Shown here piece after piece: positions 55,698-63,057 of a DNA stretch of 64,000 nt. Each line of letters begins with the position of its first letter. Within the stretch, counting starts at the first letter, position 1. A model generated the notes under the pieces. That model saw only the letters and a program-made list of their open reading frames with translations. It was not told the DNA's origin and ran no database searches. This stretch comes from Neorhizobium alkalisoli. Lineage in GTDB: Bacteria > Pseudomonadota > Alphaproteobacteria > Rhizobiales > Rhizobiaceae. The translations under genes were made by a program, and so were the position numbers. The stretch lies in NCBI RefSeq assembly GCF_007829835.1, contig NZ_VIWP01000006.1, positions 124,001 to 188,000 of the forward strand, in the 5' to 3' direction.

Positions 55698-56063
55698 TCA
55701 GGCTTCAGCAGCAGCTTCTGCAGCGTCAGCGGCCTTCTGGGCGCGCTCGGCAGCACGTTCCTGAGCCTTCTTGCCCGGCTTTGCCTTTTCCGGGTTGTTC
55801 TTGGCGTCGCGGGTGGCAATGCCGGCTTCAGCGAGGAAGCGCAGAACGCGGTCGGTCGGCTGGGCGCCCTGGGCGATCCAATGCTGGATGCGCTCGTTGT
55901 TCAGCTGAACGCGCTGGGCATTGTCCTTGGCGAGCATCGGGTTCCAGGAACCGAGGTTTTCGAGGAAGCGGCCATCGCGCGGCGAACGGGCGTCAGCCAG
56001 AACGACGTGGTAGTAAGGACGCTTCTTGGAGCCGCCACGGGCGAGACGAATTTTAAGGGCCAT
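55698..56063 (-). CDS. rpsP: 30S ribosomal protein S16
   Basis: A 121-residue S16. The core MALKIRLARGGSKKRPYYHVVLADARSPRDGRFLE is diagnostic. The C-terminal 40 residues are Ala/Lys/Glu-rich, longer than E. coli S16 (82 residues). It is the third gene of ffh-chorismate mutase-rpsP. A pair of tandem hairpins is located immediately upstream (56079-56138). Confidence 0.96.
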   Translation of the reverse strand: MALKIRLARGGSKKRPYYHVVLADARSPRDGRFLENLGSWNPMLAKDNAQRVQLNNERIQHWIAQGAQPTDRVLRFLAEAGIATRDAKNNPEKAKPGKKAQERAAERAQKAADAAEAAAEA

Positions 56064-56078
56064 TTCAATTACTCCGAG

Positions 56079-56138
56079 GGTTCTGTTGGGCCACCGTCAG
56101 GTGGTCCGGTTCTTGTTGAGGCCGCCATCAGGCGGTCC
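56079..56138 (-). repeat. Tandem covarying hairpin pair before rpsP
   Basis: Two abutting units of 31 (56108-56138) and 29 (56079-56107) bases. On the minus strand each reads GGACC-[G or A]-CC, a TGA-[T or C] loop, GG-[C or T]-GGCC and then CAACA-GAACC. The stem difference G-C versus A-T is compensatory, so base-pairing appears conserved. They lie between the chorismate mutase stop and the rpsP start. Confidence 0.7.
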
Positions 56139-56150
56139 GTTTCAGTCTGG

Positions 56151-56465
56151 TTATGCAGTTTCCTTGCCGCCATGCTCTGCAGCGATGGCTTCATGGTGCC
56201 GGATGACTTCCTTGATGACGAAGTTCAGGAACTTCTCGGCGAAATCCGGGTCCAGATGAGCGTCATCCGCCAGGCGACGCAGACGTTCGATCTGGAATTC
56301 CTCGCGCGCCGGGTCGGCCGGCGGCAGATCGTACTGGGCTTTCAGGTAGCCCACTTCCTTGGTGCAGCGGAACCGTTCCGCCAGCATATGCACCAGTGCC
56401 GCGTCGATATTGTCGATCGACTGGCGGTAGCTCAAAAGCTTTGCTTTGACTTCGGGATCAACCAT
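56151..56465 (-). CDS. Chorismate mutase (AroQ class)
   Basis: A 104-residue all-helical chorismate mutase, which converts chorismate to prephenate. The catalytic Arg and Lys are in YRQSIDNIDAALVHMLAERFRCTKEVGYLKA. No ACT or dehydratase domain is attached. It starts 12 bases after ffh ends and precedes rpsP, a gene order known from other Rhizobiaceae. Confidence 0.92.
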   Translation of the reverse strand: MVDPEVKAKLLSYRQSIDNIDAALVHMLAERFRCTKEVGYLKAQYDLPPADPAREEFQIERLRRLADDAHLDPDFAEKFLNFVIKEVIRHHEAIAAEHGGKETA

Positions 56466-56477
56466 GGTGGTACTTCC

Positions 56478-58055
56478 TCACTTCTTCTTCGGCAGGCCGG
56501 GAAGGCCCGGCAGGCCACCGAGACCGGGGAGCTTTGCCCCGCCAAGCCCCGGCATGCCGCCCATTCCACCCATGCCGCCGAGACCCGGCATGCCGCCCGG
56601 CTTCAGGCCGGCAGCTTCCGCCTGCTTCTGCAGGGCTTCCAGCTGTTTCGGATCCATCTTGGAAAGGTCGGGCATGCCCATACCGCCGCCCATGCCGCCA
56701 AGACCCATCTTGGAGGCAAGGCCGCCCATCATCTGCTTCATCATGCCGCCCTTGCCCTTGCCGCCCATCATTTTCATCATGTCGGCCATCTGGCGGTGCA
56801 TTTTCAGAAGCTTGTTGATTTCCGCAGCATCCGTGCCGGAGCCGGCGGCGATGCGCTTCTTGCGGGAATGTTTCAGCATGTCCGGGTTGGCGCGCTCTGC
56901 CTTGGTCATCGAACCGATGATGGCGAGCTGGCGGTCGAACATCTTGTCGTTCATGCCGGATGCGGCGAGCTTGTCCTTCATGCCGGCCATGCCCGGCATC
57001 AGGCCCATGATCCCGCCCATGCCGCCGAGCGATTTCATCTGCTTCAGCTGTTCGGCGAGGTCGTTCAGGTCGAACTTGCCCGACTGCATCTTCTTGGCCA
57101 TCGCCGCGGCCTTTTCCGCGTCGATGTTTTCGGCAGCCTTTTCGACCAGCGAGACGATATCGCCCATGCCGAGAATGCGGTCGGCGATGCGGCGGGGATG
57201 GAATTCTTCCATCTCCGTCATCTTTTCGCCGGTACCGATCAGCTTGATCGGCTTGCCGGTGACGGCGCGCATCGAAAGCGCTGCACCACCACGGCCATCG
57301 CCGTCCATGCGGGTCAGAACGAGGCCGGTAATGCCGACGCGTTCATCGAAATTGCGGGCAAGATTGACGGCGTCCTGACCGGTGAGGCTGTCGGCAACGA
57401 GCAGGATTTCATGCGGATTGGACTTCCGCTTGATTTCCGCCATTTCCTGCATCAGCGGTTCGTCGATATGGGTGCGGCCGGCGGTGTCGAGGATGACGAC
57501 ATCATGGCCGCCGAGCTTGGCCGCCTGCACGGCGCGGGCGGCAATATCGGTCGGCGACTGGCCGGCGATGATCGGCAGCGTATCGACGCCGGTCTGGACG
57601 CCGAGCTGGCGCAACTGTTCCTGGGCTGCCGGGCGGCGCGTATCGAGCGACGCCATCAGCACCTTTTTCTTTTCGCGGTCGGTGAGCCGCTTGGCGATCT
57701 TGCCGGTCGTCGTCGTCTTACCGGAACCCTGCAGACCGACCATCATGATGACGACGGGCGCTGCGGCGCGCAGATCGATGGAGACGCCTTCGGCACCCAG
57801 CATCTCGATCAGTTCGTCATGGACGATCTTGACGACCATCTGGCCGGGCTTGATCGACTTCAGGACTTCGGCGCCAACGGCCTTTTCACGCACCTTGTCG
57901 GTGAAGGAGCGGACGACTTCCAGCGCCACGTCCGCTTCGAGAAGCGCACGGCGAACCTCGCGCAGAGCCGCGGAAACATCCGCCTCGCTCAATGCGCCAC
58001 GGCCGGTCAGTCCACTCAAGATGGAGCCAAGACGGTCCTGGAGGCTTTCGAACAT
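56478..58055 (-). CDS. ffh: Signal recognition particle protein Ffh
   Basis: A 525-residue SRP54. N domain residues 1-90; GTPase domain with G1 GLQGSGKTTT (107-116), DTAGRTHID and TRMDGDGRGG; Met-rich M domain beyond about 320 (MKSLGGMGGIMGLMPGMAG). The C-terminus is unusually rich in Gly, Met and Pro (GMPGLGGMGGMGGMPGLGG). It begins the translation/SRP operon. Its leader contains a terminator-like hairpin. Confidence 0.96.
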   Translation of the reverse strand: MFESLQDRLGSILSGLTGRGALSEADVSAALREVRRALLEADVALEVVRSFTDKVREKAVGAEVLKSIKPGQMVVKIVHDELIEMLGAEGVSIDLRAAAPVVIMMVGLQGSGKTTTTGKIAKRLTDREKKKVLMASLDTRRPAAQEQLRQLGVQTGVDTLPIIAGQSPTDIAARAVQAAKLGGHDVVILDTAGRTHIDEPLMQEMAEIKRKSNPHEILLVADSLTGQDAVNLARNFDERVGITGLVLTRMDGDGRGGAALSMRAVTGKPIKLIGTGEKMTEMEEFHPRRIADRILGMGDIVSLVEKAAENIDAEKAAAMAKKMQSGKFDLNDLAEQLKQMKSLGGMGGIMGLMPGMAGMKDKLAASGMNDKMFDRQLAIIGSMTKAERANPDMLKHSRKKRIAAGSGTDAAEINKLLKMHRQMADMMKMMGGKGKGGMMKQMMGGLASKMGLGGMGGGMGMPDLSKMDPKQLEALQKQAEAAGLKPGGMPGLGGMGGMGGMPGLGGAKLPGLGGLPGLPGLPKKK

Positions 58056-58141
58056 CGTTTCATCCTTCTAGACGTTTTGGGGGAGCCCAGAACGTCGGGT
58101 CTTTCTGCGACAAAAACAAGGTGCCCGGAAACGCGCAAAGC

Positions 58142-58180
58142 CAAAAAGCACCCGAGGGCGCAACGCGCTGTCGGGTGTTG
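58142..58180 (-). terminator. Terminator-like hairpin in the ffh leader
   Basis: On the minus strand ACACCCGA and TCGGGTGC form an outer stem around GCGC-gtt-GCGC, and CTTTTTGG follows directly. It lies about 90 bases before the ffh start and about 65 bases after the candidate promoter start, so it could attenuate ffh. Confidence 0.6.
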
Positions 58181-58249
58181 ACCTCCGGGCTCAGTGTATC
58201 GGCCCCGGTCGGCGGCTCCAAGTTCTCGACTTGTCAGCAGATTGCCGGG

Positions 58250-58278
58250 CTTAAACAGGAAATGGGTGGGAAAGTCAA
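58250..58278 (-). promoter_or_regulatory. Candidate sigma-70 promoter of ffh
   Basis: On the minus strand TTGACT (58278-58273), a 17-base spacer and TTTAAG (58255-58250). The -10 matches four of six consensus bases. Start expected near 58243. Confidence 0.55.
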
Positions 58279-58325
58279 GGCAAGGTGGCGCGCTGGGGCG
58301 CTGCTTGCGGGAATATGCAATCGGA

Positions 58326-58344
58326 TTATATTGAATATCTATAA
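58326..58344. promoter_or_regulatory. Candidate vapBC promoter/operator
   Basis: An inverted repeat TTATA-N9-TATAA lies 14 bases before the vapB start and includes a TATATT -10-like box. Autoregulation by VapBC at such repeats is common. Confidence 0.45.
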
Positions 58345-58357
58345 GCTGTCCAACCAG

Positions 58358-58615
58358 ATGGTGGCACGTGTGTCTCTTTATATTCGTGATCCGGAGGTCA
58401 ACGACCTTGCCGACGAAGTGATGCGCCGGTTCGAGACCAAGACAAAAACCGAAGCTGTGCGTATGGCGCTTCAGAACCAGCTGAAGCTGGCCGGCGAAGA
58501 ACTGTCCATGGAAGAGCGCATACGGCGTATTCAGGAGCGCGTGGCAGCACGGATGGGCCCGCTTAAGGTGGAATTCGATCAGAAGGCTTATATGGACGAG
58601 ATGTGGGAGGATTGA
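58358..58615 (+). CDS. vapB: VapB-family antitoxin
   Basis: An 85-residue antitoxin. The N-terminal part (YIRDPEVNDLADEVMRRFETKTKTEAVRMAL) is a ribbon-helix-helix-like DNA-binding region; the C-terminal FDQKAYMDEMWED is the toxin-neutralising tail. The start at 58358 may be shortened to a GTG at 58370. The stop overlaps the toxin start by one base. Confidence 0.88.
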   Translation: MVARVSLYIRDPEVNDLADEVMRRFETKTKTEAVRMALQNQLKLAGEELSMEERIRRIQERVAARMGPLKVEFDQKAYMDEMWED

Positions 58616-59052
58616 TGTTTCTGGATGCCTCTGCGGTCGTTGCCATTCTGACAGGCGAAACCCAAGCGAGCGCCCTGATCGGGAGGATCAGTAATTCCCG
58701 GACGCCGATCTCATATTCATCCATTACCGTTTTCGAAGCGGTCATCGCCATATCGCGCAAGAATGCAGTCAGCCTTTATGGAAGCCAGCGCCCGACACCG
58801 CCGGATCTGATCGTCGAAGCACAGCGCGACGTCGACGATTTCATGGTCGGCATTGGTGCAGTCGAGATCGCGATTGAAGCCGGTACGCATCGTGCGGCGC
58901 TCGCCGCCGCCCGCACCTACGGTCGTTTCGTCGGCCATCCCGCAAAACTCAATTTTGGTGATTGCTTCACCTACGCCGCCGCAAAATCTCTGAACACACC
59001 GCTTCTCTTCGTCGGCGCCGACTTCTCCAAGACCGATATTGCGGTCGCTTGA
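58615..59052 (+). CDS. vapC: VapC-family PIN-domain toxin (ribonuclease)
   Basis: A 145-residue PIN nuclease. The acidic active site is Asp4 (MFLDASAVVAIL), Glu41 (TVFEAVI), Asp116 (NFGDCFTYAAAK) and Asp136 (VGADFSKTDIA), all present. Toxins of this type cut tRNA or other RNA. The ATG overlaps the vapB stop (TGATG). The MBL-fold gene follows 19 bases later on the same strand. Confidence 0.9.
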   Translation: MFLDASAVVAILTGETQASALIGRISNSRTPISYSSITVFEAVIAISRKNAVSLYGSQRPTPPDLIVEAQRDVDDFMVGIGAVEIAIEAGTHRAALAAARTYGRFVGHPAKLNFGDCFTYAAAKSLNTPLLFVGADFSKTDIAVA

Positions 59053-59071
59053 ACTGGATCCTTCTCACCGC

Positions 59072-60070
59072 ATGAGTAAGTCTGCCAATCCCTACTATTC
59101 CGGCCCCGTCACCGACCATTTTGACGGTACCTCCTTTTTCAATCCCGGTGGCATCGAACCTCGGGGTGGCACGGATCTGCTGCGCTGGAAATTCGGCGGC
59201 GGTAACAAGCCGTGGCCAAAAGCCTATCCGAGTCCGTTTCCACCGGCCGCGCCGGAAAGGCGGGTAAAGGGCGAGCGGCTGGTCGTCACCATGGTCGGGC
59301 ATGCCTCGATGCTGGTTCAGGTGGCCGGGCTCAATATCCTGACCGATCCGGTCTGGAGCGAAAGGACGAGCCCGTTTTCTTTTGCCGGGCCGAAACGGGT
59401 CAATCCGCCCGGCATCCGGTTCGAGGACCTGCCGCCGGTCGATATCGTGCTCGTCACGCATAATCACTACGACCACATGGATCTCGCAACGCTGCGACGG
59501 CTGCAGGCTAAGCACAAGCCAAACTTCGTCACGCCACTCGGAAATGATGCGATCATGCGCCCGGTACTCGGTGATGCCAGGATCAGCACGATGGACTGGG
59601 GCGGGGCGCTTGCCGTTTCCGGTGATGTCACATTCCATTGCGAGCCCTGCCATCACTGGTCCGCGCGCGGCACAAAGGACAGAAAAATGGCGCTTTGGGC
59701 CGCCTTCGTGTTCGAGACGCCGGCCGGCAAGGTTTATCACATCGGCGATACCGGCTTTCACGGCGGCAGGAACTATCGGGCCGCGCAGGAAAAGCATGGC
59801 GCGTTCCGTCTCGCCAACCTGCCTTTCGGGGCCTATGAGCCGCGCTGGTTCATGGAAGGGCAGCACCAGAACCCGGAGGAAGCGGTCGAAGGCATGCTCT
59901 TGAGCAATGCCGCTTTCGTCGCCGGCCATCACTGGGGTACGGTCAAGCTCACCGACGAGGCGATCGAGGATCCGCTGATTGCGCTTGTCGCCGCGCTTGA
60001 TGCGCGCGGTCTCGACCCTGCGCGTTTCCGGCCGATGCGGCCGGGGGAACAATTCGAGGTGCCGGTATGA
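59072..60070 (+). CDS. MBL-fold metallohydrolase (NAPE-PLD-like)
   Basis: A 332-residue metallo-beta-lactamase-fold hydrolase. The metal-binding motif is HNHYDHMD (His130, His132, Asp134, His135), with further ligands in CEPCHHW, IGDTGFHGG and AGHHWGT. Overall it resembles the N-acyl-phosphatidylethanolamine phospholipase D/UlaG-like group. No signal peptide is seen. The real substrate is unknown. The ATG at 59072 gives MSKSANPYYSGPV. Confidence 0.88.
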   Translation: MSKSANPYYSGPVTDHFDGTSFFNPGGIEPRGGTDLLRWKFGGGNKPWPKAYPSPFPPAAPERRVKGERLVVTMVGHASMLVQVAGLNILTDPVWSERTSPFSFAGPKRVNPPGIRFEDLPPVDIVLVTHNHYDHMDLATLRRLQAKHKPNFVTPLGNDAIMRPVLGDARISTMDWGGALAVSGDVTFHCEPCHHWSARGTKDRKMALWAAFVFETPAGKVYHIGDTGFHGGRNYRAAQEKHGAFRLANLPFGAYEPRWFMEGQHQNPEEAVEGMLLSNAAFVAGHHWGTVKLTDEAIEDPLIALVAALDARGLDPARFRPMRPGEQFEVPV

Positions 60071-60147
60071 ATATTGGCGCGATAGGTGCTTGACGAATCC
60101 ACCCATCATTTGCTTGATGCGAGAAACATGAGTTTTGGAGGAAAGAA

Positions 60148-60735
60148 ATGCAGATCGAGTTGGAGCGTCCGGCAGAGTCCACCCGCATCCAGCGCCTGAA
60201 GGCGCTGACCACGGGCACGCATGACACGCTCGACAAGCGGATCATGCGCGCAGAGCCCTTCGCGAGCCGCGAGCGTTATGCGCTTTTCCTCGACGTGCAG
60301 CACAATTTCCACGCCGATGTCGCGCCGCTTTACGCCTCTGCCGAGCTCAATCGCATCCTTCCGGGCCTTGCCGATCGTTGCCGGCTCGAAGCGCTGCGCC
60401 AGGATGTTGCCGATCTCGGTGGCGTGCCGGAAGAGCTTGTCTCGACCACTGGTCCCCTGAGCCCGGCTGCCGCACTCGGCTGGGTCTATGTCGCCGAAGG
60501 CTCCAATCTCGGCGCCGCCTTTCTGCGCAAGGAAGCAGCCAAGCTCGGCCTGTCCGATGATTTCGGCGCCCGCCATCTTGCCGGTCATCCGGATGGTCGC
60601 GGCCTTCACTGGCGCAATTTCGTCTCGGCCTATAACGAGCTTCCACTCTCTGCCGAAGAGGAAATCGAGGCGGCCGAGGGTGCCAAGGCGGCATTCCGGC
60701 GCGTGCATGGGCTGGTCGAGGCGGTTTTCGAGTAA
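60148..60735 (+). CDS. Biliverdin-producing heme oxygenase
   Basis: A 195-residue heme oxygenase-like all-alpha protein. The proximal histidine is at residue 25 (TTGTHDTLDKRIM), and the distal-helix segment ALGWVYVAEGSNLGAAFL has the conserved GS-N-GA pattern. It could supply biliverdin to a bacteriophytochrome or release iron from heme. No phytochrome or hmu gene is in the window. The start follows GGAGGAAAG. Confidence 0.85.
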   Translation: MQIELERPAESTRIQRLKALTTGTHDTLDKRIMRAEPFASRERYALFLDVQHNFHADVAPLYASAELNRILPGLADRCRLEALRQDVADLGGVPEELVSTTGPLSPAAALGWVYVAEGSNLGAAFLRKEAAKLGLSDDFGARHLAGHPDGRGLHWRNFVSAYNELPLSAEEEIEAAEGAKAAFRRVHGLVEAVFE

Positions 60736-60852
60736 GCCAGTTCTCTCGCTGGCTCTCTCATTGGCGCTGTCGCGCAGCACTGGTAATTCCCGCCGCTTTC
60801 GGCCATATACGCCTTGAAGAAGGGGCGTATTGCCTAAAGACGGATCATTGCC

Positions 60853-61758
60853 ATGTCACAACAGGTCGAATTTGCGAAGATGAACGGGCTTGGCAACAAG
60901 ATCCTCGTCGTCGACATGCGCGGCCGTAAAGACATGGTAACGCCGCAGGCGGCGATCGCGCTCAATGGTGATCCTGAGACCCAGTTCGACCAGATCATGG
61001 CGATCCACGATCCGAAGCTCGACGGCACGGATGCCTTCATCGACATTCTGAACTGTGATGGCACGAAGGCGCAGGCTTGCGGCAATGGTACGCGCTGTGT
61101 CGTACAGGCGCTGGCGTCGGAAACCGGCCGCAAGGTGTTTACCTTCCAGACTGTCGCTGGCATCTTGAATGCGCGCGAGCATGAGGACGGCACGATTTCC
61201 GTCGACATGGGCAAGCCCGTCTTCGCCTGGGACAAGATCCCGCTTTCGGAAGAGTTTTTCGATACGAGCCGGATCGAATTGCAGATCGGCCCGATCGATG
61301 CTCCCATCCTGCATTCGCCTTCTGCCATGTCGATGGGCAATCCGCATGCAGTTTTCTGGATCGACCGCGATCCGATGGATTTCGATCTCGAACGTTTTGG
61401 ACCGATGCTGGAAAACCATCCGATGTTTCCGGAAAAGGCCAATATCACGCTGGCGCAGGTTACCTCCAAATCCTCGCTGCGCACCCGCACCTGGGAACGC
61501 GGCGCCGGCCTGACGCTGGCCTGCGGTTCCGCCGCCTGCGCTGCCGGTGTATCCGCTGCGCGCACCGGCCGCACCGGTCGCCATGTGACGATCGACGTTG
61601 CATCCGCCCCGACGCGCCAGCCGCTCGTCATCGAATGGCGCGAAGACGACCATGTCGTCATGACCGGTCCGGCCGAATGGGAATGGTCCGGCAAGATCGA
61701 TCCGGTCACCGGCACGTTTGAACGGGATGCAGAACAGTCCGAGGCTCAGGTTCGTTGA
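60853..61758 (+). CDS. dapF: Diaminopimelate epimerase
   Basis: A 301-residue enzyme that makes meso-DAP for peptidoglycan and lysine. The two catalytic cysteines are Cys76 (ACGNGTRC) and Cys224 (LACGSAAC), each in its normal motif. The ATG at 60853 gives MSQQVEFAKMNGLGN. The stop overlaps the mtaB start, so the genes are translationally coupled. Confidence 0.97.
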   Translation: MSQQVEFAKMNGLGNKILVVDMRGRKDMVTPQAAIALNGDPETQFDQIMAIHDPKLDGTDAFIDILNCDGTKAQACGNGTRCVVQALASETGRKVFTFQTVAGILNAREHEDGTISVDMGKPVFAWDKIPLSEEFFDTSRIELQIGPIDAPILHSPSAMSMGNPHAVFWIDRDPMDFDLERFGPMLENHPMFPEKANITLAQVTSKSSLRTRTWERGAGLTLACGSAACAAGVSAARTGRTGRHVTIDVASAPTRQPLVIEWREDDHVVMTGPAEWEWSGKIDPVTGTFERDAEQSEAQVR

Positions 61759-63041
61759 GCGGCGTCGAGGTCATAACCTTCGGCTGTCGGCTGAACACCT
61801 ATGAATCGGAAGTGATGCGGGCCGAGGCCGAAAAGGCGGGCCTCAACAATGCGGTCCTGATCAATACCTGCGCCGTAACCGGCGAGGCCGTGCGTCAGGC
61901 GCGGCAGGCGATCCGCCGTGCCCGGCGCGACAATCCGCATGCCCGCATCGTCGTCACCGGCTGCGCTGCGCAGACGGAAAAGCAGACTTTTGCCGATATG
62001 CCGGAAGTTGATATGGTGCTCGGCAATGAGGAAAAGCTGAAAAGCGCCTCCTACCGGGCACTGCCGGATTTCGGCGTATCGGCGGAAGAAAAGCTCCGCG
62101 TCAACGATATCATGAGCGTCAAGGCGACGGCGCCACAGATGGTGAAGCATATCGATGGCCATGTGCGCGCCTTCATCCAGGTGCAGAACGGCTGCGACCA
62201 TCGCTGCACTTTCTGCATCATTCCTTACGGTCGCGGCAATTCCCGCTCGGTGCCGATGGGCGCCGTCGTCGATCAGGCGCGAAAGCTGGCAGAGGCGGGT
62301 TATCGCGAAATCGTCCTGACCGGCGTTGATGCCACCAGCTATGGTGCCGATCTTCCCGGCCAACCCTCGCTCGGACTGCTTGCCAAGACGCTGCTGAAGC
62401 AGGTGCCGGACATTTTGCGTCTGCGCCTCTCGTCCATCGACGGCATCGAGGCGGATCGGCATCTTTGGGACCTGATTGCGGACGAGGCGCGTTTCATGCC
62501 GCATCTGCATCTGTCGCTGCAGCATGGCGACGACATGATCCTGAAGCGCATGAAGCGGCGGCATTCCCGCGCCGAGGCGCTTGCCTTCGTCGAACAGGCG
62601 CGTCGGCTGCGCCCCGAGATCGCCTTCGGTGCCGATATGATCGCCGGTTTCCCGACCGAGACGGAAGAGATGTTCGAGAATGCCGCGACGATGGCCGAAG
62701 AGGCCGGCATTTCCTTCCTGCACGTCTTTCCCTACAGCCCGCGGCCCGGAACGCCGGCTGCCCGCATGCCTCAGGTCGATCGCGCGCTGGTGAAAGACCG
62801 CGCGGCGCGGCTTCGGGCGCGGGGCGAAGCCTTGCATCACGCCCATCTCGACCGCATGGTCGGCACGGAGCAGACGGTCATCGTCGAGATGAACGGTTTT
62901 GCCCATACGGAAAACTTTTCGCTGGTTGCGGTGCCGGGGCTGGTTCCCCGTGAGCACCAGCGCGTTATGATCACTGGACATAGTGGCAAGCATCTCGACA
63001 TGCGGGTCATGACCGCCTCGCCCCAAGAACGGGCGGCCTGA
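61755..63041 (+). CDS. mtaB: tRNA t6A37 methylthiotransferase MtaB
   Basis: A 428-residue radical-SAM enzyme making ms2t6A in tRNA. Cys of the N-terminal UPF0004 domain are in TFGCRLNTYESEV, INTCAVTGEA and VTGCAAQTEK; the radical-SAM motif is NGCDHRCTFC. A TTG at 61755, overlapping the dapF stop, is the only suitable start and yields MSGVEVITFGC. ftsY follows 16 bases later, so dapF-mtaB-ftsY is one unit. Confidence 0.95.
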   Translation: MSGVEVITFGCRLNTYESEVMRAEAEKAGLNNAVLINTCAVTGEAVRQARQAIRRARRDNPHARIVVTGCAAQTEKQTFADMPEVDMVLGNEEKLKSASYRALPDFGVSAEEKLRVNDIMSVKATAPQMVKHIDGHVRAFIQVQNGCDHRCTFCIIPYGRGNSRSVPMGAVVDQARKLAEAGYREIVLTGVDATSYGADLPGQPSLGLLAKTLLKQVPDILRLRLSSIDGIEADRHLWDLIADEARFMPHLHLSLQHGDDMILKRMKRRHSRAEALAFVEQARRLRPEIAFGADMIAGFPTETEEMFENAATMAEEAGISFLHVFPYSPRPGTPAARMPQVDRALVKDRAARLRARGEALHHAHLDRMVGTEQTVIVEMNGFAHTENFSLVAVPGLVPREHQRVMITGHSGKHLDMRVMTASPQERAA

Positions 63042-63057
63042 CCGGAACGGATTTTTC

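Noticed and set aside
55881..58181. A 766-codon plus-strand frame across rpsP, chorismate mutase and ffh
   Set aside because: Antisense shadow of three well-identified genes; composition rich in His and Arg, no domains.
58056..58330. 4.5S SRP RNA (ffs) next to ffh
   Set aside because: The conserved GGTCAGG...GGAAGCAGCC core of SRP RNA is absent; only a terminator-like hairpin is present.
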